A stretch of DNA of 64,000 nucleotides from Brenneria corticis (GTDB taxonomy: Bacteria > Pseudomonadota > Gammaproteobacteria > Enterobacterales > Enterobacteriaceae). Shown piece after piece: positions 17,460 through 25,369 of the stretch; the stretch's first letter is position 1, and each line of letters starts with the position of its first letter. Where the stretch lies: the NCBI RefSeq assembly GCF_003115855.1, contig NZ_KZ819080.1:62001-126000 (forward strand). The letters run 5' to 3'. Position numbers and translations under genes: made by a program. The notes under the pieces were generated by a model. The model worked only from the letters and a program-made list of their open reading frames with translations. It ran no database searches and was not told the DNA's origin.

Positions 17460-18664
17460 GCCTGCTTGACGATAACAGCTTTGAAAATTGCATCAAATGC
17501 ACGGTTTGCACCACCTATTGTCCGGTATCGCGGGTTAATCCTCTCTATCCGGGGCCGAAACAGGCCGGGCCGGATGGCGAACGTCTGCGGCGCAAAGATC
17601 CCGCGTTGTATGATGAGGCGCTGAAGTACTGCACCAACTGTAAACGCTGCGAAGTGGCCTGTCCGTCGGACGTTAAAATCGGCGATATCATTCAGCGCGC
17701 GAAAGCCAACTACAGCAGCCATAAGCCCAGCTTGCGCGACGCCATTCTAAGCCATACCGATCTGATGGGGACGGTTTCCACCCCGTTTGCTCCGCTGGTG
17801 AATACGGCGACCGGCCTGAAACCGGTGCGTCAGCTGCTGGATAAAGCCTTAAAAATCGACCATCGCCGCCAGTTGCCGAAATATTCCTTCGGCACCTTCC
17901 GCCGCTGGTATCGCCAGCAGGTGCAAAGGCAGCAAGGTTACCCCGAGCAGGTCGCCTACTTTCACGGCTGCTACGTTAACTACAACCACCCCCAGTTGGG
18001 AAAAGATCTGGTGCGGATTTTTAACGCCATGAATATCGGCGTTCAACTGCTGAGCAAAGAAAAGTGCTGCGGCGTGCCGCTGATTGCGAATGGCTTTCAC
18101 GATCGGGCGAGAAAGCAGGCGCGGGTGAATGTTCAATCGCTGGACGAGGCGATTAACGGCAAGTCCATACCGGTGGTGGCGACGTCGTCCAGCTGCGCCT
18201 TTACCTTGCGCGACGAATATCCGCATCTGCTGGGCGTGGACACCGACCGCGTGCGCGATGGCATTGAACTGGCCACCCGGCGGCTGTACCGGCTATTGGA
18301 GGAAGAGGGGCGTGAACTGCCGCTGCGCGCGCTGCCGCTGCGGGTGGCCTATCACACTCCCTGCCATCTGGAAAAGATGGGCTGGACCGCCTACACGCTG
18401 GCGCTGCTGCAGCGCATTCCCGGTATCGAACTGACGGTGCTGGATTCCCAGTGCTGCGGCATTGCCGGCACCTACGGCTTCAAGAAGGAAAATTACGCCA
18501 CCGCGCAGGGGATCGGCGCGCCGCTGTTTCGGCAGATCGAGGAAAGCGGCGCGGATGTGGTGATCACCGACTGCGAAACCTGCAAATGGCAAATCGAAAT
18601 GTCCACCGGCAAGCCGTGCGAACATCCGATCACGCTGCTGGCGCGGGCGCTGATTGAGGCGTGA
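17456..18664 (+). CDS. glpC: anaerobic glycerol-3-phosphate dehydrogenase subunit C
   Basis: Membrane-associated iron-sulfur subunit of GlpABC, 402 residues. Two ferredoxin-type [4Fe-4S] motifs lie at the N-terminus (CIKCTVCTTYCP about 13-24, CTNCKRCEVACP about 58-69). Two CCG domains follow (ending KEKCCGVPL and DSQCCGIAGTYG). It anchors the GlpAB dimer and relays electrons to the quinone pool. It is the last gene of the operon; no clear terminator was seen directly after it. Confidence 0.97.
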   Translation: MSLLDDNSFENCIKCTVCTTYCPVSRVNPLYPGPKQAGPDGERLRRKDPALYDEALKYCTNCKRCEVACPSDVKIGDIIQRAKANYSSHKPSLRDAILSHTDLMGTVSTPFAPLVNTATGLKPVRQLLDKALKIDHRRQLPKYSFGTFRRWYRQQVQRQQGYPEQVAYFHGCYVNYNHPQLGKDLVRIFNAMNIGVQLLSKEKCCGVPLIANGFHDRARKQARVNVQSLDEAINGKSIPVVATSSSCAFTLRDEYPHLLGVDTDRVRDGIELATRRLYRLLEEEGRELPLRALPLRVAYHTPCHLEKMGWTAYTLALLQRIPGIELTVLDSQCCGIAGTYGFKKENYATAQGIGAPLFRQIEESGADVVITDCETCKWQIEMSTGKPCEHPITLLARALIEA

Positions 18665-19016
18665 GGGGGCCCCACAAATTTGGGGAAGGGATTTCTGTAA
18701 GTGCAGTGAGGGTTTCGTGCGCACTAACCTCAGTCGATCTCTGCGACCGTCGCAGCACGCGCCCGACACGGGGTGGCTCAGGCGCCGCCGCCCCGTGGCC
18801 CCGGGCTTTTCGCGAAATCGCGTCGCTACGCGATGCCTTCGGCGTTCGTGACCGCTGGTCGGGCCGCCATTGACGCGCTCCCGGCGCGGCACTGGCTTTC
18901 GCGACGTCCTGTCGCTCACCCGGCGGTCACGCCCACCTCAGCGCGATTTTTTACGCGAAGGAAAACCCTAAAAAACAATATCCTGTTATCTAAGACGATT
19001 TATCAAATAAAAACAC
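18665..19016. other. GC-rich non-coding patch of unknown nature between glpC and ryhB
   Basis: No convincing gene. The first 290 bases are GC-rich and full of short inverted repeats, for example CACGGGG (18767-18773) with CCCCGTG (18791-18797), and ATCGCG with CGCGAT around 18820-18835. Open frames exist on both strands but show no recognisable protein and no good ribosome binding site. The composition drops sharply to AT-rich after about 18950. It could be a dispersed repeat, a decayed insertion or a structured RNA. Confidence 0.4.
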
Positions 19017-19046
19017 TTTACAGACGCGAATGATAATGATTATTAT
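19017..19046 (+). promoter_or_regulatory. promoter of ryhB
   Basis: TTTACA (19017-19022) and TATTAT (19041-19046), 18-base spacer. The -10 lies inside the Fur box, so bound Fur would block it directly. Confidence 0.6.
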
Positions 19047-19050
19047 TGCA
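19032..19050. promoter_or_regulatory. Fur box of ryhB
   Basis: GATAATGATTATTATTGCA matches the 19-bp Fur consensus GATAATGATAATCATTATC at 14 positions, including the first nine. It overlaps the ryhB -10 element. Confidence 0.8.
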
Positions 19051-19052
19051 CT

Positions 19053-19183
19053 GCTTTCCGGGGGAACCAACCGGAGGACCGGGTGGAGACACTCAGGTTA
19101 CCGGGCGGTTTCTGCGAAGGCACGACATTGCTCACATTGCTTCCAGTATTTATTTAGCCAGCTCGGGTGCTGGCTTTTTTTTT
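19053..19183 (+). ncRNA. ryhB: iron-responsive small RNA RyhB
   Basis: The core (about 19121-19183) contains CACGACATTGCTCACATTGC and TTCCAGTATTTATTTAGCC. It ends in the terminator AGCCAGC...GCTGGCT plus nine T. This is the Hfq-dependent RyhB sequence, which represses iron-using proteins when Fur releases the promoter. A Fur box overlaps the promoter, and yhhW lies downstream as in the E. coli ryhB neighbourhood. The 5' end is estimated from the promoter. The predicted RNA is about 130 nt, longer than the 90-nt E. coli form because of extra GC-rich 5' sequence. Confidence 0.9.
19156..19183 (+). terminator. rho-independent terminator of ryhB
   Basis: Stem AGCCAGC (19156-19162) with GCTGGCT (19169-19175), then a run of nine T (19175-19183). 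This is also the Hfq-binding 3' end expected for RyhB. Confidence 0.9.
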
Positions 19184-19369
19184 AGGTTATCCCTGCCCGC
19201 CACTCTCCGAGTCGCCGCTGTGTGACGCTGAACTCAGCGTAGCCATCCCATTCTGATTTTTTGAACCGGGCGGTGAGTTTTTTGCGCTATCTTATTCCCG
19301 GCTACCCGTTAGACTTTGACTTAAAACCTATCCCATTAGGCTGCTAACGAAACGCGGGGAGAAACCGAC

Positions 19370-20065
19370 ATGATCGACGTACGCAAAGCGCAACAGCGCG
19401 GCCATGCAAACCACGGCTGGCTTGATAGCTGGCATACTTTCTCATTTGCCGACTATTATGAGCCGGAATTTATGGGCTTCTCGGCGCTGCGCGTCATCAA
19501 TGAAGACCGGATTGAAGGCGGCAAAGGCTTCGGCACCCATCCGCATAAGGATATGGAAATCCTCACCTACGTTCTGGAAGGCACGGTGGAACATCAGGAC
19601 AGCATGGGCAACAAAGAGCAGATTCAGGCCGGCGAGTTTCAGATCATGAGCGCCGGCACCGGGATTCGCCATTCGGAATACAACGCCAGCCGCGATGAGT
19701 TGCTGCATCTGTACCAGATTTGGATTATCCCGCAGCAAGCCGGGCTGACGCCGCGCTATGAGCAAAAACGCTTCGATATGCCGCAGGGCCGCCAGCTGGT
19801 GCTGTCGCCGGATGCCCGCGACGGCTCGCTGAAGGTTTTTCAGGACATGGCGCTGTGGCGCTGGGCGCTGAAGCCGCAGGAACAGTCGATTTATCGGGTG
19901 CAGGCTGAACGCCGGATCTGGATCCAGGTGGTGCGCGGCAGCGTGGAGATTAACGGCCATCAGGCGGCGGCCAGCGACGCGCTGGCCGTCTGGGATGAAG
20001 AAGCCCTGTCGGTTCATGCCGCTCAGGAGAGCGAAATCCTGCTGTTTGATTTACCGCCGGTATAG
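19370..20065 (+). CDS. yhhW: pirin-like bicupin YhhW (quercetin 2,3-dioxygenase)
   Basis: 231-residue bicupin of the pirin family; E. coli YhhW has quercetinase activity in vitro. The metal-binding cupin motif is complete: GFGTHPHKDMEILTYVLEGTVEHQDS provides the two His, a third His and a Glu, and GEFQIMSAGTGIRHSE follows. The N-terminus (MIDVRKAQQRGHANHGWLDSWHTFSF) is the family signature. ATG 19370 follows GGGGAGA. Regulation is unknown. Its position between ryhB and gntR is the E. coli neighbourhood. Confidence 0.95.
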   Translation: MIDVRKAQQRGHANHGWLDSWHTFSFADYYEPEFMGFSALRVINEDRIEGGKGFGTHPHKDMEILTYVLEGTVEHQDSMGNKEQIQAGEFQIMSAGTGIRHSEYNASRDELLHLYQIWIIPQQAGLTPRYEQKRFDMPQGRQLVLSPDARDGSLKVFQDMALWRWALKPQEQSIYRVQAERRIWIQVVRGSVEINGHQAAASDALAVWDEEALSVHAAQESEILLFDLPPV

Positions 20066-20211
20066 GCGCCGCGTCGTTAACGCATCCGGATCTCGCCGCT
20101 CCGCCCTCGGGCCGCCGTTGCGCAACGTTTAAAAACAGCGGCCCCGGATATGCCGTGCGCGCTTTTTTTGCTAGACTCCCGCTCAATATTTTCAGGCGTG
20201 ATCCGTGGATA

Positions 20212-21207
20212 ATGAAGAAAAAAAGACCGGTTCTCCAGGATGTTGCCGACCGGGTCGGCGTGACGAAAATGACGGTGAGCCGTTATCTGCGCAATCCGGC
20301 TCAGGTTTCCGTAGCGTTGCAGGAAAAGATAGCCATTGCGCTTGACGAGTTGGGCTACATCCCCAATCAGGCGCCCAATATGCTTGCCAGCGCCACCAGC
20401 CGGGCGATAGGCGTGCTGCTGCCGTCGTTGACCAACCAGGTGTTTGCGGAAGTGCTGCGGGGTATTGAACGGGTTACCGAAGCGCAGGGCTATCAGACCA
20501 TGCTGGCGCACTATGGGTATCACCCCGAAAAGGAAGAGCAGCGGCTGATGTCGTTGCTGGCCTATAACATCGACGGCCTGATTCTGTCCGACCGTTTGCA
20601 TACCGATCGCACCCGTCAGATGATTGATATGGCGGGTATTCCGGTGGTGGAACTGATGGACTCTGTTTCTCCCTGCCTGGATATCGCCGTGGGGTTCGAT
20701 AATTTTGAAGCGGCGCGGCAGATGACCCAGCATATGATTGAGCGGGGACGCCGCCACGTGGTTTACCTCGGCGCGCGTCAGGACGAACGGACGATCATAA
20801 AATGCCGCGGCTATCAGCAGGCGATGCGGGATAACGGGCTGGCGAGCTATTGCGTGATGAGCGAGCTGGCTTCTTCCTACTCGCTGGGAGGCGAGTTATT
20901 GCGGCAGGCGCAGGCTGAGCATCCGCCGATCGACAGCATTTTCTGTACCAACGACGATCTGGCCGTCGGCGCGATGTTCGAGTGCCAGCGTCAGGGATTG
21001 CGCGTGCCGCAAGATATGGGGATCGCCGGTTTTCACGGGCACGACATCGGTCAGGCGATGGTGCCGAAGCTGGCCAGCGTGCTTACCCCACGCGAGCGCA
21101 TGGGGCAAATTGGCGCGGAGCGTCTGCTGGCGCGTATGCGCGGCGAACGGGTTACGCCGACGATGGTCGATGTCGGTTTCACCTTGCTCGATGGCGATAG
21201 CATTTAG
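20212..21207 (+). CDS. gntR: gluconate operon repressor GntR (LacI family)
   Basis: LacI-type regulator of 331 residues, the E. coli GntR length. The N-terminal helix-turn-helix is LQDVADRVGVTKMTVSRYLRN (residues about 8-28), followed by a periplasmic-binding-like sensor domain for gluconate. It represses Entner-Doudoroff and gluconate uptake genes. The start is ATG 20212 (MKKKRPVLQ, identical to E. coli); earlier in-frame starts would add 19 unrelated residues. Two operators matching the GntR consensus lie at 21808-21837 before the permease. gntK is convergent, not co-directional as in E. coli. Confidence 0.97.
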   Translation: MKKKRPVLQDVADRVGVTKMTVSRYLRNPAQVSVALQEKIAIALDELGYIPNQAPNMLASATSRAIGVLLPSLTNQVFAEVLRGIERVTEAQGYQTMLAHYGYHPEKEEQRLMSLLAYNIDGLILSDRLHTDRTRQMIDMAGIPVVELMDSVSPCLDIAVGFDNFEAARQMTQHMIERGRRHVVYLGARQDERTIIKCRGYQQAMRDNGLASYCVMSELASSYSLGGELLRQAQAEHPPIDSIFCTNDDLAVGAMFECQRQGLRVPQDMGIAGFHGHDIGQAMVPKLASVLTPRERMGQIGAERLLARMRGERVTPTMVDVGFTLLDGDSI

Positions 21208-21229
21208 CGCAAAACTCCGCCGGCCGATA

Positions 21230-21748
21230 TCACTCCCGCTGATGGGTGCGCAGCGCCTCAACGCAGCGGTTAACCACCTCCTCCATGCTGCCGTCGATGT
21301 CTATCGTCAGCACGTCCGGCTCGTCGCCGCCCGGTTCTTCCAGCGCGTCAAACTGGCTTTTGAGCAGTTCCGTCGGCATAAAGTGTCCGGCGCGGGCTCT
21401 ATGCCGCGCCAGAATGATATCGAAACTGCCTTTCAGATAGAGAAAGATCATCCCTTCATTGTCGCGGCGCAGGCGGTCGCGGTAGCGTTTTTTTAATGCC
21501 GAACAGACGATGATGCCGGTTTCGTTTTTGTGAAACAGGCTATAGGCGGCGTCGTTCAGACGTTCCAGCCAGGGGGCGCGGTCTTCGTCATTCAGCGGCG
21601 TACCGCCGGCCATTTTCTGAATATTGGCGCGCGGATGCAGATCGTCGCCGTCAATGAATTTGGCCTGAATCGCCCGTGCCAATGCGGCGCCCGCCGACGA
21701 TTTCCCGCTACCTGAAACGCCCATAAGAATAATGCTTTGGCCCGGCAT
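21230..21748 (-). CDS. gntK: thermoresistant gluconokinase GntK
   Basis: Cytoplasmic P-loop kinase of 172 residues that phosphorylates gluconate to 6-phosphogluconate. Walker A is GVSGSGKSS (about 10-18), and DGDDLHP (33-39) and VCSALKKRYRD are family signatures. It is transcribed away from the permease, sharing the 150-bp regulatory gap with the two GntR operators and the CRP site. It is convergent with gntR (22 bp gap). In E. coli gntR, gntK and gntU run in one direction, so this gene is inverted here. Confidence 0.96.
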   Translation of the reverse strand: MPGQSIILMGVSGSGKSSAGAALARAIQAKFIDGDDLHPRANIQKMAGGTPLNDEDRAPWLERLNDAAYSLFHKNETGIIVCSALKKRYRDRLRRDNEGMIFLYLKGSFDIILARHRARAGHFMPTELLKSQFDALEEPGGDEPDVLTIDIDGSMEEVVNRCVEALRTHQRE

Positions 21749-21807
21749 AATTTGATCTCCATCCCAAAATGTAAATTCAATGAAACATATCAGTTCCCGA
21801 TCTTAAC

Positions 21808-21837
21808 ATGTTACCCGTATCATGTTACCGGTATCAA
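21808..21837. promoter_or_regulatory. two overlapping GntR operators
   Basis: ATGTTACCCGTATCAT (21808-21823) and ATGTTACCGGTATCAA (21822-21837) both match the known GntR operator and share two bases. They lie between divergent gntK and the permease and could control both. Confidence 0.85.
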
Positions 21838-21844
21838 ATGGCGA

Positions 21845-21860
21845 TGTGACATATCTCACA
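21845..21860. promoter_or_regulatory. CRP-binding site upstream of the gluconate permease
   Basis: TGTGA-CATATC-TCACA is a perfect match to both CRP half-sites, 7 bp downstream of the GntR operators and 43 bp before the permease start. It indicates catabolite control. Confidence 0.85.
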
Positions 21861-21902
21861 AACAATCAGTCATTCCACTGGGTGATTGAAAGGATAATAA
21901 AC

Positions 21903-23279
21903 ATGACAGAAATAACATCTGCTTATAGTGCCGGCGTGCTGTTGCTGATTGCGGTAGGCGCCGTGGCCTTGTTACTCGTGCTGGTTATGCGTTTTAAAGT
22001 CCATGCCTTCCTGGCGCTGGTATTAGTCAGCCTGTTAACCGCGCTGGTAACAAAAACGCCTTATGAAAATATCGTCCCTACGTTACTGAGCGGCTTCGGC
22101 GGTACGCTGGCGTCTGTCGCCTTGCTGGTTGGTCTGGGGGCGATGATCGGGCGTTTGCTGGAGATCAGCGGCGGCGCCAATGTTCTGGCGGATACGCTGA
22201 TCAATAAATTCGGTGAGCATCGGGCGCCGTTTGCGTTGGGTATCGCCTCATTGTTGTTCGGTTTCCCCATCTTTTTTGATGCCGGCCTGGTCGTTATGCT
22301 GCCGATCATCTTCAGCGTGGCGAAACGTTTTGGCGGCTCAACCCTGAAGTACGCGCTGCCCGCCGCCGGGGCATTTGCGGTGATGCACGCGTTACTGCCG
22401 CCTCATCCGGGGCCGGTTGCCGCCAGCGAACTGCTTGGCGCCAATATTGGTCTGCTGGTGATCGTCGGTCTGATTATCGCCTTTCCGACCTGGTATCTGG
22501 GCAGCTATCTGTTCGGTCTGTGGGCAGGTAAGAAGTTCCATGTACCGCTGCCTTCCACCTTTCTGGAAGAGGTCAAGGCCGATGAACAACATACGGCGCC
22601 TTCGTTTTCAGTGGTATTGAGCGTACTGCTGCTGCCGCTGGGACTGATCTTTCTGGATACCGGGCTGAATACGCTGACGGTCATGGGAATAATCAACGGT
22701 GACAATGCGGCGGTGCAGGTCCTGCGGATGTTGGGGAAAACCCCGGTGGCTCTGCTGATCACCGTGCTGTTTTCTCTGATCATGTTCAGCGGACAGCGCA
22801 GCCGCGATCATCTTAACAAGGTGTGTGAAGGAGCGTTAGGCCCGGTGTGTTCCATTATTCTGGTTACCGGGGCCGGCGGTATGTTCGGCGGCGTACTGCG
22901 CGCCAGCGGGATCGGTACGGCGCTGGCCGATATGCTGTCCGATACCGGTATGCCGGTGATTGTCGCCGCGTTCGTGGTTTCCGCCGCGTTGCGTATCGCC
23001 CAGGGGTCGGCCACCGTGGCGTTGACGACCACGGCGGCGCTGATGGCGCCGGCGGTGGCGGCGACCACCGGGCTGAGTCAGTTCGATCTGTGCTTTATCG
23101 TTATCGCCATCGCCGGCGGCGCGACGGTGCTGTCGCACGTGAACGACTCCGGCTTCTGGCTGGTCGGGCGTTTCCTGGAAATGGATGAGAAGACCACGCT
23201 GAAAACCTGGACGGTAATGGAAACGCTGATCGGCACCATCGCCTTCCTGCTGGCCGCGGCGGGCAGCGTTTTTCTCTGA
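21903..23279 (+). CDS. GntP-family gluconate:H+ symporter
   Basis: 458-residue inner-membrane protein with about 12-14 helices, of the gluconate permease (GntP) family. Conserved segments include HALLPPHPGPVAASELLGAN (about 160), GAGGMFGGVLRASGIG and the C-terminal GSATVALTTTAAL and SHVNDSGFWLVGRF motifs. By eye it is not a simple orthologue of E. coli GntU, GntT or GntP, so no gene symbol is given. The substrate gluconate is inferred from the flanking gntK and gntR and two upstream GntR operators. ATG 21903 follows AAAGGA. A 14-bp hairpin follows its stop. Confidence 0.88.
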   Translation: MTEITSAYSAGVLLLIAVGAVALLLVLVMRFKVHAFLALVLVSLLTALVTKTPYENIVPTLLSGFGGTLASVALLVGLGAMIGRLLEISGGANVLADTLINKFGEHRAPFALGIASLLFGFPIFFDAGLVVMLPIIFSVAKRFGGSTLKYALPAAGAFAVMHALLPPHPGPVAASELLGANIGLLVIVGLIIAFPTWYLGSYLFGLWAGKKFHVPLPSTFLEEVKADEQHTAPSFSVVLSVLLLPLGLIFLDTGLNTLTVMGIINGDNAAVQVLRMLGKTPVALLITVLFSLIMFSGQRSRDHLNKVCEGALGPVCSIILVTGAGGMFGGVLRASGIGTALADMLSDTGMPVIVAAFVVSAALRIAQGSATVALTTTAALMAPAVAATTGLSQFDLCFIVIAIAGGATVLSHVNDSGFWLVGRFLEMDEKTTLKTWTVMETLIGTIAFLLAAAGSVFL

Positions 23280-23288
23280 CGGCAATCA

Positions 23289-23319
23289 GACGGGGCGGCG
23301 GCCATGCCGCCGCCCCGTC
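23289..23319. terminator. perfect 14-bp hairpin between convergent gluconate permease and yhgN
   Basis: GACGGGGCGGCGGC (23289-23302) pairs with GCCGCCGCCCCGTC (23306-23319) around a 3-base loop. It lies 10 bp after the permease stop and 3 bp after the yhgN stop. There is no T run on either side, so it is probably a bidirectional blocking or 3'-end stabilising hairpin. Confidence 0.6.
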
Positions 23320-23322
23320 GAT

Positions 23323-23916
23323 TCACAGCTTCATATACGCCCGTACGCCGTCCAGAAACATCTGCGTCGACAGCATCACCAGAATCAACCCCATCAGTTT
23401 TTCCAGCGCGCTGACGCCTTTCTCCCCCAGCAGACGTAAAAACAGGTTCGACATCAACAGAATGATGAAAGAGATTGCCCAGGCGATAAATAACGCCAGC
23501 GTCAGGTGCGGCAGCTGATGGGGATATTGGTGGGAAAGCAGCATCAGCGCCGCCAGAATCGACGGGCCGGCCACCAGCGGGATCGCCAGCGGCACCAGAA
23601 ACGGCTCTTCCCCGGCGGGCAGGCCGGTGCTGCTGCCTTCCTTTGAGGGAAAGATCATGCGGATGGCGATCAGGAAAAGGATGATGCCGCCGGAAATCGA
23701 TACCGTTTCGGTGCGCAGATTAAGAAAAACCAGGATCCGCTCCCCGGCAAACAGAAAGGTCAGCATCAGCCCCAGGGCGATAAGCATCTCGCGGATCAGC
23801 ACCACGCGTCGCCGTTTGGGATCCAGATGTTTCAGCACCGACATAAAGATAGGCAGGTTGCCGAGGGGATCCATAATTAGCAGCAACAGCACGGTTGCGG
23901 AGATCATTTCTGTCAT
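23323..23916 (-). CDS. yhgN: MarC-family membrane protein YhgN
   Basis: Inner-membrane protein of 197 residues with six helices, MarC/YhgN family (UPF0056). The LLIMDPLGNLPIFMSVLKHL start and FLVPLAIPLVAGPSILAALMLL are characteristic. Its function is not established. The start is set at ATG 23916 (MTEMISATV), giving exactly the E. coli YhgN length; an in-frame ATG at 23958 is less likely. Its position between the gluconate genes and asd is conserved with E. coli. Confidence 0.94.
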   Translation of the reverse strand: MTEMISATVLLLLIMDPLGNLPIFMSVLKHLDPKRRRVVLIREMLIALGLMLTFLFAGERILVFLNLRTETVSISGGIILFLIAIRMIFPSKEGSSTGLPAGEEPFLVPLAIPLVAGPSILAALMLLSHQYPHQLPHLTLALFIAWAISFIILLMSNLFLRLLGEKGVSALEKLMGLILVMLSTQMFLDGVRAYMKL

Positions 23917-24066
23917 GTTGGTCTTTTGCTCCTGAAATCGAATGCGGGCGTACATCATCCTGCGCCGCGGCGGCCATATTAGAATGACTGCTGAAAAACG
24001 TCGTACTATCGAATAAATTCACTTGCGACTTTGCGTACATTTTGTATGGTGGAAAGTCGTTACTCT

Positions 24067-24101
24067 TAATGTGTTTACTATCATAACTAATGTGTTTACT
24101 A
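24067..24101. repeat. 14-bp direct repeat upstream of asd
   Basis: TAATGTGTTTACTA occurs at 24067-24080 and again exactly at 24088-24101. The 21-bp period is about two helical turns, so both copies face the same side of DNA. They lie 55-90 bp before asd. They may be a tandem operator; the protein is unknown. Confidence 0.7.
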
Positions 24102-24155
24102 CACTAAGACGGCAGCCGTAATTCTTTTTGTTACCCCCAAGGCAGGACAGTTACC

Positions 24156-25259
24156 ATGAAAAATGTTGGTTTTATTGGCTGGCGCGGTATGGTCGGTTCG
24201 GTTCTCATGCAGCGCATGGTGGAAGAACGCGACTTCGACGCTATCCGCCCGGTGTTCTTTTCCACTTCCCAGCACGGAGAGCCAGCGCCGGCGTTGGGGG
24301 GGCAGCAGGGCGTATTGCAGGACGCCTACAATCTGGACGCGCTGCGCGCGCTGGATATCATCATCACCTGCCAGGGCGGCGATTATACCAATGAAGTCTA
24401 TCCAAAGCTGCGTGAAAGCGGCTGGCAAGGCTACTGGATTGACGCCGCCTCTTCCCTGCGCATGAAGGACGAGGCGATTATCATCCTTGACCCGGTCAAC
24501 CACGCGGTGATTAGGCAGGGGCTGGATAAAGGCGTTAAAACCTTTGTCGGCGGCAACTGTACCGTCAGCCTGATGCTGATGTCGCTCGGCGGCCTGTTCG
24601 CCAACGATCTGGTGGACTGGGTGTCCGTCGCCACCTATCAGGCGGCTTCCGGCGGCGGCGCGCGCCATATGCGCGAACTGCTGGTGCAGATGGGCATGCT
24701 GCATGGCGACGTGGCGAAAGAGCTTCAGGATCCGGCTTCAGCCATTCTGGATATCGAACGTAAAGTGACGGCGCTGACCCGCAGCGGCACGCTGCCGACC
24801 GACAACTTCGGGGTGCCGCTGGCGGGCAGCCTGATCCCGTGGATCGACAAACAGCTGGATAACGGCCAGAGCCGTGAAGAGTGGAAAGGCCAGGCGGAAA
24901 CCAACAAGATCCTCGGCGGCAGCCGGACGATCCCGGTGGACGGCCTGTGCGTGCGCGTGGGCGCGCTGCGCTGCCACAGTCAGGCGTTTACCGTCAAGCT
25001 GAAAAAAGATGTGGCGCTGCCGGAAATCGAACAACTGCTGGCCACCCATAACGACTGGGTGAAAGTGGTGCCGAACGATCGCGACGTTACTGTGCGCGAA
25101 CTGACCCCGGCGGCGGTGACCGGTACGCTCTCCACCCCGGTCGGGCGCCTGCGCAAACTGAATATGGGGCCGGAGTATCTGTCCGCCTTTACCGTCGGCG
25201 ACCAGCTGCTGTGGGGAGCCGCTGAGCCGCTGCGCCGTATGCTGCGCATCCTGCTCTAA
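24156..25259 (+). CDS. asd: aspartate-semialdehyde dehydrogenase
   Basis: NADPH-dependent enzyme converting aspartyl phosphate to aspartate semialdehyde, the branch point for lysine/diaminopimelate, threonine and methionine. It has 367 residues, the E. coli length. The Rossmann start is VGFIGWRGMVGSVLMQRM (about 3-20), the catalytic cysteine is in FVGGNCTVSLM (about 135) and the base histidine is probably in RCHSQAFTVKL (about 274). It is the left boundary of the accessory block: in E. coli the next gene is glgB, here about 17.7 kb away. A strong terminator follows. Confidence 0.98.
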   Translation: MKNVGFIGWRGMVGSVLMQRMVEERDFDAIRPVFFSTSQHGEPAPALGGQQGVLQDAYNLDALRALDIIITCQGGDYTNEVYPKLRESGWQGYWIDAASSLRMKDEAIIILDPVNHAVIRQGLDKGVKTFVGGNCTVSLMLMSLGGLFANDLVDWVSVATYQAASGGGARHMRELLVQMGMLHGDVAKELQDPASAILDIERKVTALTRSGTLPTDNFGVPLAGSLIPWIDKQLDNGQSREEWKGQAETNKILGGSRTIPVDGLCVRVGALRCHSQAFTVKLKKDVALPEIEQLLATHNDWVKVVPNDRDVTVRELTPAAVTGTLSTPVGRLRKLNMGPEYLSAFTVGDQLLWGAAEPLRRMLRILL

Positions 25260-25266
25260 CCGCCGC

Positions 25267-25309
25267 GCTGGCGCAATTCCCTTGACGAATTGCGCCAGCA
25301 TTGTTTTTA
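25267..25309 (+). terminator. rho-independent terminator of asd
   Basis: Perfect 13-bp stem, GCTGGCGCAATTC (25267-25279) with GAATTGCGCCAGC (25287-25299), followed by ATTGTTTTTATT. Confidence 0.9.
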
Positions 25310-25369
25310 TTGCGCCAAATAATGTTTTTCCTGCCGATTTGACCGACCTGTTTTTCCCTGAGGACGACG

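Noticed and set aside
18661..18690. CCCCACAAATTTGGGG just after glpC considered as its terminator
   Set aside because: The stem is only five base pairs and no T tract follows.
18293..18919. Minus-strand open frame of 208 codons across the end of glpC and the GC-rich patch
   Set aside because: Its second half is antisense to conserved glpC sequence and the first half is arginine-rich low complexity. No start signal was seen, so the patch is reported as unexplained DNA, not a gene.
19025..19050. AT-rich GATAATGATTATTATT considered as a simple repeat
   Set aside because: Better explained as a Fur box overlapping the ryhB promoter, given the RyhB core and terminator directly downstream.
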